From: Platerodrilus igneus
Taxonomy: Eukaryota; Arthropoda; Insecta; Coleoptera; Lycidae
Direction: 5' to 3'
Assembly (NCBI GenBank): GCA_036346225.1
Contig: JARFIW010001343.1
Location: 248,001-312,000 of the forward strand
Length of the DNA: 64,000 nucleotides
Shown: positions 19,025 to 30,800 of the stretch, in pieces
How positions within the stretch are numbered: position 1 is the first letter of the stretch
Layout: each line of letters opens with the position of its first letter
The notes under the pieces: generated by a model
Told to the model about the DNA's origin: nothing
What the model saw: the letters and a program-made list of their open reading frames with translations, nothing else
Database searches by the model: none
Translations under genes and position numbers: made by a program

Positions 19025-20830
19025 CACCACGTCGTTGGAAGTAACAGTCAACACTATTTTCTTGGTCTTGGTAGGCAACCGGTTGATAACAACAAACAAG
19101 GACCTGGACGTTGGTTTTCTGGAAAACTACTTCTAGCATATTTCGGACTATCCTTCAATCTAAGCAATCCAGTCCACAGCCTAGCTTGGGCACCGCTAGT
19201 CTCGTTACTCCATTTTCCATCATGTGCGCTTTAAGATTTAGCAAAGCTTCCCATAGATGTCCATAACTAGGTCTCTGCCATGAAGAATTTTTGGTGACCA
19301 GATAGTAAACATAACGATTTTTATCTTGAAGAACCAAAGCTTTTCCTACAGTTGGCTGCTGTTGTACTAATTCATCCACACATCCAAACTTTTTCTTGAA
19401 AACAACAGCTATTCCCCTTGACATTGCCAAATCTTGAGCTACGCAATGTGCAAGGGAATACTCGTCTGGTGCTCTAAACAGATCTTGCTGTTTTTCAACA
19501 ACAACGCCAAATCTCGCCTTAGCGGAACCACCATACGCCGCCATGAAGCTCTCAAAATCTACATTTGGCTCATGATTAATAACTTGTCGAACACCATTCT
19601 CATCATTTGAGCTTTCTTGGTTGTTGCCAGCGTAGGATGTTAAACGATCAAAGTGTACCACTTTCGGTTTACCACGGGGAGATCTTCTGATCCGGTACAC
19701 TACATCATTAATCCTTTTCATCACTTCGTACATGCCTTCCCATTGTCTTTGTAATTTTGGCGACAACCCACGTTTTCTCTGTGGATTATACAACCACACC
19801 AAATCTCCAGGTTGATGACCACCTTCTTGTGCTCTCATGTCATATTGTGATTTCATTCGATCGCTTGCTGCCTGGATATCCTTTCGGACGTTTTCGTGAA
19901 TGCTATTTGATCTTTCACGAAGCTTACTAACGTAATCTTCACCTGCGATCTCTTCTCCAGGTTTAAATCCAAACTGAAGATCACATGGTAGCCGAAATTC
20001 ACGTCCTAGCATAACGCAAGCGGGCGAGTACCCTGTGCTGTCATGTACCGAAGATCGGTACGCCAGTAGGAACAAATGTAAATATTGGTCCCAGTCTCGT
20101 TGATGTTCAGAGATAACTTTGGCCAAGTACTTTCCTAACGTCCTGTTCATTCTTTCAACCATTCCATCCGATTGGGGATGAAGTGGCGTGGTTCTAGTCT
20201 TCCTGATTCCAAGATGCTTGCAGACATTTTGAAACAATGCTGATTCGAAGTTCCGACCTTGATCAGAGTGTAATTCCAACGAAACTCCAAAGCGACAAAA
20301 CAACTCCTTCACTGGTACCTTTGCAACCGTCTCGACTTCTTGGTTAGGTATAGCATATGCCTCCAGCCATTTGGTAAAATAATCCATTGCAACCAAGATG
20401 TATTTATTTCCTTTCTCTGATTCAGGAAACGGACCAGCTATATCAATGGCTACCCTCTCAAAAGGATTCCCCACGTTATACTGTCTCATTGGGGCTTTCC
20501 GTTTTGTGACCGGGCCATTTGCAGAGGCACACAATCCACATTTCCGGCACCACTGCTTCACATCATCTTTGCAGTTCACCCAATAGAATCTCTGTCTCAC
20601 TCTTTCGAGAGTTCTTTTCACGCCAAAGTGCCCTCCGGAAATACCATCGTGCAAATGCTGCAACACTTCCGGCACTTTGCTTCTCGGCACTATTACTTGA
20701 AGTCTCTCAGTGCCATCTTCAAATTCCAGGCGTCGTTTCAAGATTCTATTTTCCATCATCAAAGAGTCCCACTGTACCCAGTATGCCTTCAGGCTCCTAC
20801 TTAAAATACTAATACTGGTCGTTGTCCTCT
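19017..20830 (-). pseudogene. Gypsy integrase fused to a C-terminal macro domain (OARD1/TARG1-like)
   Basis: From 20762, residues 36-75 form the HHCC zinc domain ('HLHDGISGGHFG', 'CRKCGLC'). The integrase core has D107 ('AIDIAGPFP'), D167 ('HSDQGRNF') and E203 ('VERMNRTL'), with 35 residues between the last two. A GPY/F-type module follows ('QWEGMYEVMKRINDVVYRI'). Residues from about 417 are a macro domain: 'SLAHCVAQDLAMSRGIAVVF', 'KKKFGCVDEL', 'YVYYLVTKNSSWQRPSYGH', 'GVTRLAVPKLGCGLD'. This follows OARD1/TARG1 closely, keeping the equivalents of its catalytic lysine (K491) and aspartate (D532), so ADP-ribose hydrolysis is plausible. A TGA (19155) replaces the expected Trp; the same frame then runs to the LTR edge at 19017. 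A frameshift near 20810 separates it from RNase H. Confidence 0.9.
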
Positions 20831-21240
20831 ATTTTTCCACTCAATAATACGTCCCAATTCGGCGTCATTCTCCTGGTCTTCTCGTATTCTTTTGAGTTGC
20901 CAAGTATCATCGGTTACCGTCATTCTATGGATGACACTTATTTTCTCTTCCATCTTGGAGCAATGATTGCAGTTTACTGGACAAGGTCTCCTTGACAAAG
21001 CGTCTGCATTCCGATGGCTAGTTCCTACCCGATGTTCTGTGTCAAAGTCGTATTCCTGCAGCCGCTCTATCCACCTTGCAACTTGCCCTTCAGGATTTCG
21101 AAACTGCAGTAACCATTTCAGTGCAGCATGGTCTGTTCTCAACAGGAATTTACGGCCGTATAAGTACTTATAAAAGTGCTCTACGGATTTGACGACGGCC
21201 AACAGCTCCTTCTTGTCACACAATAGTTCCTTTCTGGCCG
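20801..21240 (-). pseudogene. Gypsy RNase H and connection segment
   Basis: Continues the pol polyprotein after a frameshift near 21200. Motifs: 'KKELLAVVKSVEHFYKYLYG', 'FLLRTDHAALKWLL' (catalytic D in TDH), 'RWIERLQEYDF' and 'HRNADALSRRPC' (H-x-N-A-D-A-L-S-R). The region after it, 'WQLKRIREDQENDAELGRII', is the usual linker to integrase. It ends with a frameshift at about 20810. The part before 21181 ('VIGYFSKVLSRPERNYCVT') belongs to the same domain. Confidence 0.9.
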
Positions 21241-23161
21241 CGACAAGACCTTGCTGAAATACCCAATAACTTTTTCTTGTCCGTCCTGCACTTGAGAAAT
21301 AACGCCTCCTATAGCTGTGTTACTGGCATCGGTATCCAACACAATTTTCCCCTCCATCCGTGGATAACTCAAAATTGGTGCTGTAACTAGTAGCCGTTTC
21401 AGTTGTTCAAATGCACTGTGGCAGTCGTCATTCCAATCATATTCTTGTCTATCTTCGGTTAATTTTGTTAACGGTTTGGCAATGTTCGCAAACCCAAGTA
21501 TAAAACGTCGGTAATATGTGCACAATCCTAGAAAACTGCGTAGTTGGTGTATATCTGCTGGTGTAGGCCACTCTTGTACCGTTTTTATTTTGTCAGGGTC
21601 AACTCTTATTCCGGTCTCCGAAACGACATGTCCTAGGTATTTCAACTCTTTTCCAAACAGGTGACACTTCTTGGGGCTCAATGTAAGGTTTGGCCCCCGT
21701 AATCTTTGGAATCTCTCCTCTAGGTTCTTAAGGTGTTCTTCAAAAGACCGGCCTAACACTATCACGTCGTCCAGGTACACCAGACAAATCTTCCAAGACA
21801 GTCCACGCAGTATCGACTCCATCAATCGTTCAAAAGTAGCAGGGGCATTGCATAATCCAAATGGCATGACCTTGAACTGCCATAATCCAGTTCCAATTGT
21901 AAACGCAGTTTTTTCTTTATCGTTTGGCTCCAAGCCTACCTGCCAGTATCCGCTTTTCAAGTCCAAGGTCGAAAACCATTTAGATCCGGATAGAGTATCC
22001 AAGGTGTCATCAATTCTGGGCAAAGGATAGCTGTCTTTCTTTGTCTCATTGTTAAGCCGCCGGTAGTCTACACAAAACCTTGTCGACCCGTCTTTTTTCT
22101 TGACAAGCACTACCGGGGATGCCCATGGACTATTCGAGGGTTGAATCACTCCCTGTTCTTCCATATCGGTGATAATTTGCTCAGCTTCCTTACGTTTTGC
22201 CAAAGTAAGCCGCCTAGGGTGTTGTCTTATCGGTTGCGCATCTCCAGTATTGATCTTGTGTTGCACAACATTCGTCCTTTCTTTCTCACTATCATCCAGT
22301 GCAAACACACCTCGATATCGTCCGATCAGCTCTCTTACCTTGCCCAGTTGGTCGCCGTTTAATCCTTGACACGAAGGTATTAACATATCCAGCAATTTCT
22401 GTGAGCAACCGTTGGCGGGTTTATCTTTCGTGTCGTCCACACAACGTTTAATATGGCATACTGGAATGCAACTTCCCACAATCGTGTCTTTCTTGAGGGT
22501 CACCGTATGTGGATTAATGTTCAGAACCCTTACTGGTACCATATTTCGAAACTTTACCAGCGTTCTTCCAATCAGTAATCCCTCCTGACCCATTCCCGAT
22601 GCAGTTGCTTCCATCATGCATACTTGTCTTTCTTGGAGCGTACCATCCGGGCGTCCCATTACTATCATTTCCGCCTTCTCGGGTATTTTCATATCGCAAA
22701 TCATTCGAACTTGCATCGTCTGGTTACTCCTACCTTGAAATGGAATCTCATCATCATCTATCCGAAGCACATTTTCTTTCATGTTTACATGAAACCCATA
22801 TCCTCTCATGAGAACCATTCCCAAGATCACTTCTTCTGTAATTTCGGCTACCAACACTCGATGATTAATTAATTTGTCCCCAATTGTCAACATAACGGCG
22901 GTCTCTCCGTGAGTACAAATCTTCTCACCACTTGCCGTTCGGAGGCACACCGATACAGGTAGCACTTTTCACGACCAACCAAATCTGGTCTCGCAATAGT
23001 TTTTGTCGCTCCTGTATCCACAAGTAATCGGACAACCCTACCATTAATTCTACCATCGATATAAATGCTGTCCAGACTCCCCATCGACGATGCAGCACGG
23101 ATGATAATCTCCGGGGCACTACGTTGTGCTGTCGACGTTCGCCCCTTTACGTCGACTTGCT
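21181..23161 (-). pseudogene. Gypsy protease and reverse transcriptase
   Basis: The aspartic protease has its active site 'VRLLVDTGATKTIA' near 23030. A frameshift at about 22900-22960 separates this from its second half ('ETAVMLTIGDKLINHRVLVA', 'VILGM'). The reverse transcriptase (from about residue 255, counted from 22965) has 'GVIQPSNSPWASPVVLVKKK', 'FCVDYRRLN', 'FSTLDLKSGYWQVGL', 'MPFGLCNAPATFERLM' and the catalytic 'VYLDDVIV' (YLDD at 397-400), then 'FLGLCTYYRRFI'. These are standard Ty3/Gypsy blocks in order. The RT frame itself is intact for 594 codons. Confidence 0.93.
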
Positions 23162-24348
23162 TTAGTTTTCCTGCTGCTTAACCGGTTGTTTTTTTGGTTG
23201 AGTGCAGCGCCTCTGTATATGACCAACTTCGACGCAGTTCCAGCATCGCAGACCCCATTTCCGCGGTCGTTGTCTTTCAAGCTATGCTGTTTTGCGCTTG
23301 ATCAGGTTCTTCTAAGGCAGACCGAACTTTGTGACTCATCCTGTGTGATGTCTGCTTAGCTGCTTCAAATTCAAGCGCATGAGCCAGTGCGTCATCTAAC
23401 ATTTTTGGCCGTGCTAGTCTTAGCGCTTGCTGTATTTCGCCATCTTTAACGCCAGCCACAAATGTTTGAACAGCCAGTTGTTCGAGGAAACTATCTGGTG
23501 CCGTTGGGTATGCCAATCTAACTAATCTGGCGATGTCAGCTTCAATTTCTTGCAGGCTTTCACTTGTTTTTTGCGAGCGGTTCTTAGCTTGTGCGTGGTA
23601 AACCTGTTGAAGGTGAGCGTGTCCATATCTCATTTCAAGCTTCGATGTTAAGAGGCCGTAATCATTCTGCTGGTGATCGGGAATCGTTTGTAAGATGTTA
23701 AGAGCTTCCTCCCGTAGGGCCACTATTAGAGAGATAGCCTTCTCTTTGTTGCACCAACCGTTGGCTATTGCCGCAGCTTCAAATTGTTTCAAATATGTGG
23801 GCCAAGGTGTTTTGCCATCGAATGTTGGTGGTTTCACTTTAAATTTAGACGGTATTGACTCGCTCCTTTCCATGCTTTTTATTTCTGTAATTTTCTGATT
23901 TACAACTTGGTTTACTAATTCAAGTGGCCGTGTTTAGGGAAATCACTTGTTCTTGCAGCCTCATCACATCTTCTTCCATTTTTATCAATTTACTGTCCAA
24001 CTTTTGCTCAACTGTTTTTACCTGTTCAGTGACATCTTCTTTCTTGCAATGGAGCTTTCCATTAATCTTTGTTCTAACGTGGCTGTTTTTTCATTCAACT
24101 TTTCTTCTAATTTCGCGGCATTTTCGCTTAACTTTTCTTCTATTTTCTCAGCATTTTCACTAAACTTTATTTCCATTTTCGCAGCATTTTCACTTAACCT
24201 TTCGGTAAGGTTTGATTCCAGTTCAACTGACCTCACTACGTTTTCATTTAGCGTCACTTCCAGTTTAGCCGACTTCTCCTCCATACCGGATTTAAAATCC
24301 TTAAGAAGCTTCTGCGTCCATCTTACTTTGACTTCTTGTAACTGGCAT
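23162..24348 (-). pseudogene. Gypsy gag, coiled-coil N-terminus and zinc knuckle, broken
   Basis: The start is at ATG 24348 ('MPVTRSQSKMDA'). After a frameshift near 24305 comes a coiled coil with 11-residue repeats ('SENAAKMEIKF', 'SENAEKIEEKL', 'SENAAKLEEKL'). Another frameshift near 24050 and one near 23930 lead to the capsid-like domain at 23873-23277 ('FKVKPPTFDGKTPWPTYLKQ', 'LQEIEADIARLVRLAYP', 'FVAGVKDGEIQQALRLA'). A further shift at about 23275 leads to a zinc knuckle 'CWNCVEVGHIQRRC' (C-x2-C-x4-H-x4-C), ending at 23162. It assembles the particle and packages RNA in functional relatives. Confidence 0.88.
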
Positions 24349-24401
24349 ATACAAACTACTTAAACGTCTTTAGACTTGTGTTTTAAATTAATTACTATAT
24401 A

Positions 24402-24418
24402 CCCCACACCTGGCACCA
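24402..24418 (-). other. Gypsy primer-binding site
   Basis: On the minus strand, one base after the 5' LTR, the sequence TGGTGCCAGGTGTGGGG begins with the TGG expected to pair with a tRNA 3' CCA. The tRNA used is not identified. Confidence 0.6.
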
Positions 24419-24419
24419 G

Positions 24420-24984
24420 TGAAGCGAGCTACTACTACCGCGTTTCTCTAATTTAAAACAAGTAATAACAAACGTCTTTATTACTCACTGTTCACAAGTC
24501 TAATTAACAGTATATGCCTTATTTGTAGATGTTTTCAGTCCACTTAACAATGAAGCACTATTACTGTTACGTCATCATCGAACAATTTGGTATTGGTGAC
24601 AATAAATACAATTAGTGCGGGTACCCTACAGTTTAGTGAAACATTTATGCCGGCAGTGGGAGTGCGTGAAGTGACACCGTCGTACTCGAACCGTTACAGA
24701 AGACAGTTGTATGAGAGCTTTTGGAAGCGACACCACACCCAACGTGCGTGTTCTTCGTTGTCCGCTAACCTTTTGTGTGTGACTTTTATTGCCCAGAGCG
24801 GCACAGGCTTTAAGGTATTTATACCCTTTATTAAGTAGTTTGTTGTAGTTGCTTTATTTATTACATAACCGCTACACTGCCATCGGTATTGCTACAAAAA
24901 GCAATTGGTCCTTCCCTATAATTAACATATCTAGATCACCTTATCATCCTACAATTACACTAATGAATTACAAGCACTAATATC
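24420..24984 (-). repeat. Gypsy element 5' LTR, split by a solo LTR
   Basis: 24420-24564 and 24959-24984 together match the 171-bp LTR at 18854-19024 in the same orientation. They are separated by the solo LTR (24565-24953) and a duplicated ATTAC. Confidence 0.88.
24565..24953. mobile_element. Solo LTR (389 bp) of another retrotransposon family
   Basis: Begins TGTTACGTCATC, ends ATCATCCTACA (TG...CA), and is flanked by the 5-bp duplication ATTAC (24560-24564 and 24954-24958). The uninterrupted Gypsy LTR at 18854-19024 shows the empty site. No internal region is present, so it formed by LTR-LTR recombination. Confidence 0.87.
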
Positions 24985-27126
24985 TTCTTAAGCTAAGTTC
25001 TTAACCATAGGTTTATTAACAACACTAACACAACTATTTATTTATTATACACTTCTATCTATTTATGTATACTACAAGCTGCATGTACATTAGACACAGC
25101 ATATATCATTTATGTATATTCTTAAACTTCCAAAAGCTCAGCTACGTTTACTGTACACGATGTAATTTATATTAGACATTCAAGTATAGACTGACTCTTG
25201 CATTTATTAGCGGTCTTATATATACTCTGAGTTAAAAATATGACTCATCCTCTGGTAATTACTAGAAGCTTCCCGGTCCATTGAAAATAAGCGGCGTTTT
25301 GTACGTTTGATTGCTAGAAGGATTCTCAAATCCTGGAAACTATGCAGACCCTACAACGCTTGTGTGTTTGACCGGTTGCCTAATAGTAGCTCGCAACAGT
25401 ATTCTGTCCATCTATTTCTCCAATTTTTTTCCCCACAGATAGCTTTATTTCACTACTATTTCTATAACCTATTTGTTATTAACATTATCTGTCCATGCTA
25501 TCATCCTCATACATTTGAAGCACAGCATTCCAAAAGGCTGCTACCGTTTTTCTGTCTGCTTTTTCTACTGCCCGTATTTCATAGACATACTGTGCTGCGC
25601 TCCACACATATGCTTTCAACAATTTTCTTATTGTTTCTATGTTTGATGTCATTCATCATAGGCTCTGTTCTTTCTTGTTAGATGCAATTCGATCCCCTTC
25701 TATTGTTTTACAATTATATACCCTATTTCTCCGACATTCACGTCAAAAAGACGTAAAATAATAACGGTATTTATACGTTAAATAATGACGTTTGAATGAT
25801 GTCATTAATTGGGCCATCGACGTCGGCGACTAAAAGTTACCAATGGTCGACGTCATATTGACGTGCCATGTTTGCTGGGTCGGAAGAGGTTCCTTACCTA
25901 CGTGACGTCAAAGGTCTATTAATAGCTTGCACCCTTTCAAAAGAAATACGTGACTATGATATGCCAGTACAGGAATGCGGTACAACGGTCCAAACAACTC
26001 TTCAATTACAAATAAGCAAATTTTAACCATCAAACCTGATTACAATGATTCGTTGAACTGGGCGACTTTTGATAATTTAAGACTCCTTCTTAACAGGCAA
26101 TATTAATAAAAGTATTTCCAATTTACAACTTCTTTCTTCTAACAAGTAATAATTCGCCTTTGTCCCAGCCCACGTTGGCGTCAAAATGAAGTGCCGCGTT
26201 GGATTAAATTTGCAACGTAATCTTCCGGATTGCCCTTAATGGCTATGAGACTCAATAAATTCAACAATTCGGTTACTCAACTTAAATTTGATTATTTCAA
26301 AACAAACCTCAGGTCGGAGTTCGGACAGTTTGGTACATTGAATTATTCTAATCCAACCCCATCAAATCTTTCTTAAAAACTTAAACTAACTATCGATTAT
26401 CCAAGATCAACTAACTTAATATCTTGCGCCACCTTCCACCAACACTTTCCCCCCCAATCTCCCTCTACATCACTAATCAACGCGCACACTTTTCTATCGC
26501 GCCCAACTTTTAATTTCAAATATAATAACATACAAGCTGCCGAACTAGAAGATTATGGTATTTGCAGATTTTAAATAGAACAAAAATTGTGGTTTTGTTT
26601 TAACCAACCTCTCAAACATTTCTAAAATAATTATCGAGGATCTCGAATTTTTTAAACAGATCTCAAGATTTATGTGCTCTCGTCTCGAATTTCAAAATTG
26701 AAAACAAAACCTCGATTTCACAATTCGATATGGGAAATCAAACAAAACACCGCTCTTAAAATGTATTATCTGTTCATGTAAAGAATGAATGTTGGTGAAA
26801 AACTATTATGTTAAAATTTCAGATTTTATAAATTCCACGCTCTAATTCGACGTTGAAAAGAATCCCAATTTGTGAATTGATTAGAATGCAAACTTTGGCG
26901 TTTAAATAAATGCAAAAGTTACCCGTTAGCGGTTTGCAGTTTTCAACATAGAGAATATTTAGTTATGTTAAAAGAAACAGACATGCGCACATTTTATTTC
27001 TGGACCCTTTTATCGATCTGCTGCCCAAGCAACCCTTCGAGTTTCATTACTGTAGTAGTACGTTTTTAGCTTTGACTGTGAAACGTAATTGTTTCGGTAG
27101 TGATTTTTTATTGGTAAGGCACGACA
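24985..27126. other. Intergenic DNA with an ACGTC-rich segment
   Basis: No supported gene. At about 25738-25915 the motif GACGT/ACGTC recurs about ten times in both orientations, ending near 'catgtttgctgggtc', which looks like the subterminal region of a MITE whose other end I cannot place. The rest is AT-rich without a clear signal. A long plus-strand frame at 25307-25681 is low-complexity and I do not call it a gene. Confidence 0.4.
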
Positions 27127-27258
27127 ATGAATACCGATCACAAAAACAATTGTTCCAGGAGTAATAAAGATTCGTCCGTGCAAAATAAAAAAGTAAGATT
27201 AAATGTAATCACATCATCCTGTGTTTTAACGATTAATGAGAAGACAGAAGCTTTAGGG
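27127..27258 (+). CDS. Possible first coding exon of an unknown host gene
   Basis: The ATG at 27127 opens 44 codons ('MNTDHKNNCSRSNKD', 'KKVRLNVITSSCVLT', 'INEKTEALG'). They end exactly in phase at a strong donor GGG|GTAAGT (27259). Composition is protein-like rather than AT-biased noise, and no transposon family is recognised. The downstream exon is not found with certainty; the phase-0 micro-exons at 46956-47136 lie on the same strand but are 20 kb away, beyond several transposons. Confidence 0.35.
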
Positions 27259-27842
27259 GTAAGTTTAACCCTAGAAAGGTATCGTGTTTAATAATATTAT
27301 TAATGGTAACGATAAGTAAATCTTACGTGTAGTGACTTTAGATTTGAAAACTGGAAAAGATGGGTATACTCCATCCGCCGAATCAAGGCTATAACGTCAA
27401 AAATAGTAATTCAGGCAGCTAAATTCTAAATGCCAATTCCTATGAAATGATATAGTACGTTGTTGACATTAGATTTTAGAGCATACTGGTTTTTACGATT
27501 GGTATTACAATGCACTATTCTCTAGCCTGGTCTGATGATCTCATATACTTCCATTAATTGCAGTAATATTTTTATTTCACCAGCATGAGTTTTGTAAGAC
27601 TGTCATTCATGAAATGACGTGAAGAAAGAATATGGCGAAAGGCATAAATTGCGATTACTGTATTCTCTAGTTGAAATCAAATAAAGTCAAGCATGACTCA
27701 ACTAATAGTAGTACAACGTATTTCTTAACTTTATACAGTTGTCAGTTAAACTTTATTAGAGGTGGGAAAAATAGCAACGATTAAAATACAAGTTAAATAC
27801 ATTAAACGAACGCGCTTTAAAGTGATTCGTGATACCTGGATT

Positions 27843-27875
27843 GAAAAATATTATTGAAAGAGCGACTTATCTCTA
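27843..27875 (+). repeat. 33-bp direct repeat flanking the MULE, left copy
   Basis: The 33-mer beginning 'gaaaaatattattgaaag' and ending 'gcgacttatctcta' is identical to 30916-30948. It directly abuts the left terminal repeat. MULE target duplications are normally 8-11 bp, so this is unusually long. Confidence 0.9.
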
Positions 27876-30800
27876 GGGCGTCTCGCGGTAGAAATAACGC
27901 GGCTGTAATGACAGTTGTAAACAGATTGAGGTTACGTAATTTTTTTGTTTACATAAATTGGATGAGGTCTGTGTTAATGTTAAATTGATTGTTTATCTCC
28001 TTATTTATATAGGAGAAGTAAAAAATGAATATTTGCCTAGATTGTGGTTCTGAATTTACGTAAAATAAAACTTTGTATGGCCACTTAAGAAAATTTCATG
28101 ATTTGAATATAAGAGACCAGTTTCTATAAGCAACCAACTTTGGATAAAAAAGAAGTTAAATTTAGTGCAATGAAGGAAATTAACTTTACACGAATGTTAT
28201 CTATATATGTTAGCTCTTGTATGGTAAACAACTTGGTACTTTGTACTAACTTGTTGCTATTCTAGGTATCTTTCGTACTTGTGTCAATATGCAGTTTAAA
28301 GGTACTTTGATGGGATTTCTTTAATTTGATTTGTAAATTATTAATTACTTGAGTGAAATGTGTTTAATAATAGTAATAGAGGCTCGAGGTTTCAATAATT
28401 GTATTTTTATTTTTTAAAAAGTAAACACCTTATGTACCCATATACATTTTCAATAAATACCTAAATTAATTAAGAAAGAAACTAATTTTATTTTGTCGAG
28501 AATTTTGTTTGCACTGACAGTCGACTAAAATATGTAAAAAAACAAGGTAGAAAATTAAGATTATTTTGGTACTTCGACTAAAAGTAAAACTAAAATACTG
28601 CACTGTTAATATAAGAACACTCAATCGTACAGATTTGACGAAATTACAATAACTTACGAGCGCTTGTAACACTGATAAAACAAAGTGAAAACTAAGGATT
28701 AAATTAGATTAGTCCCGTACTTGTAGGTTTCCCATCAAAATCGCTGGGATTGTAATGTACGTGTTTGCAAATGTTAAGCTTTATCATGTTGTCAATACAG
28801 GTGCATTGAAATGCATGAACACATATGCTGCACTTTGTACAACTTAGGCATGAACCTTCACAGGCCTCATCTACTCTAGTAACTTGATACTGTTGAAAAG
28901 CACAAGTGGACGACGTAACTAAAAATTCCTTATCATTTTCAAGACGTCTAATAAAATCTGATGTAATTGTTAGACTTGCTTTATGACTTTGTTTAATTCT
29001 ATTAATTTTGTCATTGGAAGTATTCTTTGCAAGTTTAATTATACGTTTAAACAAACTCGAGCAATTTTCATTACTGCATTAATGCTTTTGTCCAAACGTT
29101 TTACTTTCCGACCTACCAAATACACATACTTCAAAACTTTGTGCATCGATTCAAGATACATGTTAGTGTTTATTCCTAAACCCAATCGATAGCAATATGC
29201 ACAAGATGTTGGACGATTTGCATAATTATTATGAAAATATTCAGCAAATGATTGTGTATCAACATCGTCATAAAGATCTTCTACTACCTGATTTAAAATG
29301 TCATTAAATTCATCAATTGATACACACTGTAATAAAACACGAAGGGATTTATATACTACTACTTTCTTTTAATCCCTCCATTGATGTTTGACAAATTCTT
29401 GCGCTAATTACGATCCACATGCCAGGTACATAGCAACTGGTGAGGTACCTTGGTCATAACATAAGACCATGCATTATAAAATGCTGGAGCATTATCAGAC
29501 ATAAAAACAGTAGTTGATTTAATTTTTCCAAAAAACAACTTGAAAATTATTTTGTCAGCACGATTTGAAAAACAAAATGCCACTGGGCACCCTGAACCAA
29601 ATTCATCCACTGTCATTAGTGTGTAGAGCTGAAAATCGTAACTATTTGTATCGTGTGTATCATCAACGCACACCTTGTCGTTCCCAAATTTAAGCAACTA
29701 TTCACGTTGAAAAGAAGTGATTATGACTAATGCAAAATCTTGAACATCTAAAATTATTTTTGAGTCATTTGGGTTTCCTTCTACACCTTGGCTTTTATAA
29801 TATAACACTGGGCAGTCGCTTCCTAAGTTCATCATCTCCTCTACCCAGAGCCGTACGCTAATTGCATCATTTAGGTGACATTTCACACCATACTCAACAA
29901 AATTCTCTGTAAATTTTCTTGTTTTAAAGCAAAATCACGAACATCATCCAATATATGTTGAAATGTAATACCTTCCTTTAATTTTCCTGAAACACATCAA
30001 TTGTAAAATTTCAAACTAGAACTTTATGTCCAAAAATGCCTGCAATTTCTGCTTTACTCTCTTTACTTAAAAAAACTTGACCAATATCGTTGGTATGTCC
30101 AACATGAGTTGTCCAGAAGTCTACTGCAACAGGACCATCGTTCTTTATCGTCGCTTCCATTCTTGAGGGACAAACACTTCCAATTTTATTAGTGGCTGTG
30201 CTTTTTAAGCTTCTAAAACCCTTGCCTTTTGGAATGTAGTTGTACGATCGATGGCAATTATAGTACTCCTTTTGGTGCCATCAGACAATAATTTAGCTGA
30301 AGTGTGAAGTATATACATTGCCAAAGATTGTTCCTGTTCTTGGTTTTTCAGTTTTGAACTCTGTTGAACAGAATAAAATTAGTATATAATTAACACTTTG
30401 CATAATAATCTTCAAACCTAATTGTAAATTAAAATGTAGTTGATCAAGTTTAGTTTCAATTTGATGTTTATTTGCCAAATGTTGTCGAAGTTTTTTTATA
30501 TCCCTCTAGATGTGTTGTACAATTTTCATAAAAGCACTTGATTCTTGACGAGTTGAGAATTATTGGAATACTTTTATGAACAGTTCTGCAATGACGACGT
30601 AAAGTTGCTTTACTGGTCAAGGATTTGCCACATGTATCACACAAAAATTTAATAGTTAAAGTAACTGGTTTCCTATATTCAAAATCATGAATCTTTCTTA
30701 AATGGGCATACAAAAATTCTTCTTTTGTGTAAACTCAAAACCACAATCTTCTCAAGTATTCATTTTTACTCCTCGTTTACAAATAACACGATAAACAAAA

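Larger units (their letters stand above)
18854..24984 (-). mobile_element. Ty3/Gypsy-type LTR retrotransposon with a macro-domain polyprotein end
   Basis: Minus-strand element with two 171-bp LTRs (18854-19024 and 24420-24984, the latter split by a 389-bp insertion), differing at about 4 positions. Order from the right: 5' LTR, primer-binding site (24402-24418), gag with coiled coil and zinc knuckle, protease, reverse transcriptase, RNase H, integrase, macro domain, 3' LTR. The RT-RNase H-IN order is Ty3/Gypsy-like. Several frameshifts and a stop show it is dead, though the open frames are long and damage is recent. No matching target duplication is seen. Confidence 0.93.

Noticed and set aside
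24587..24838. Plus-strand frame inside the solo LTR
   Set aside because: LTRs do not normally code; no motif is present.
25307..25681. Plus-strand frame of 124 codons
   Set aside because: Hydrophobic, low-complexity translation of T-rich DNA with no motif or splice context.
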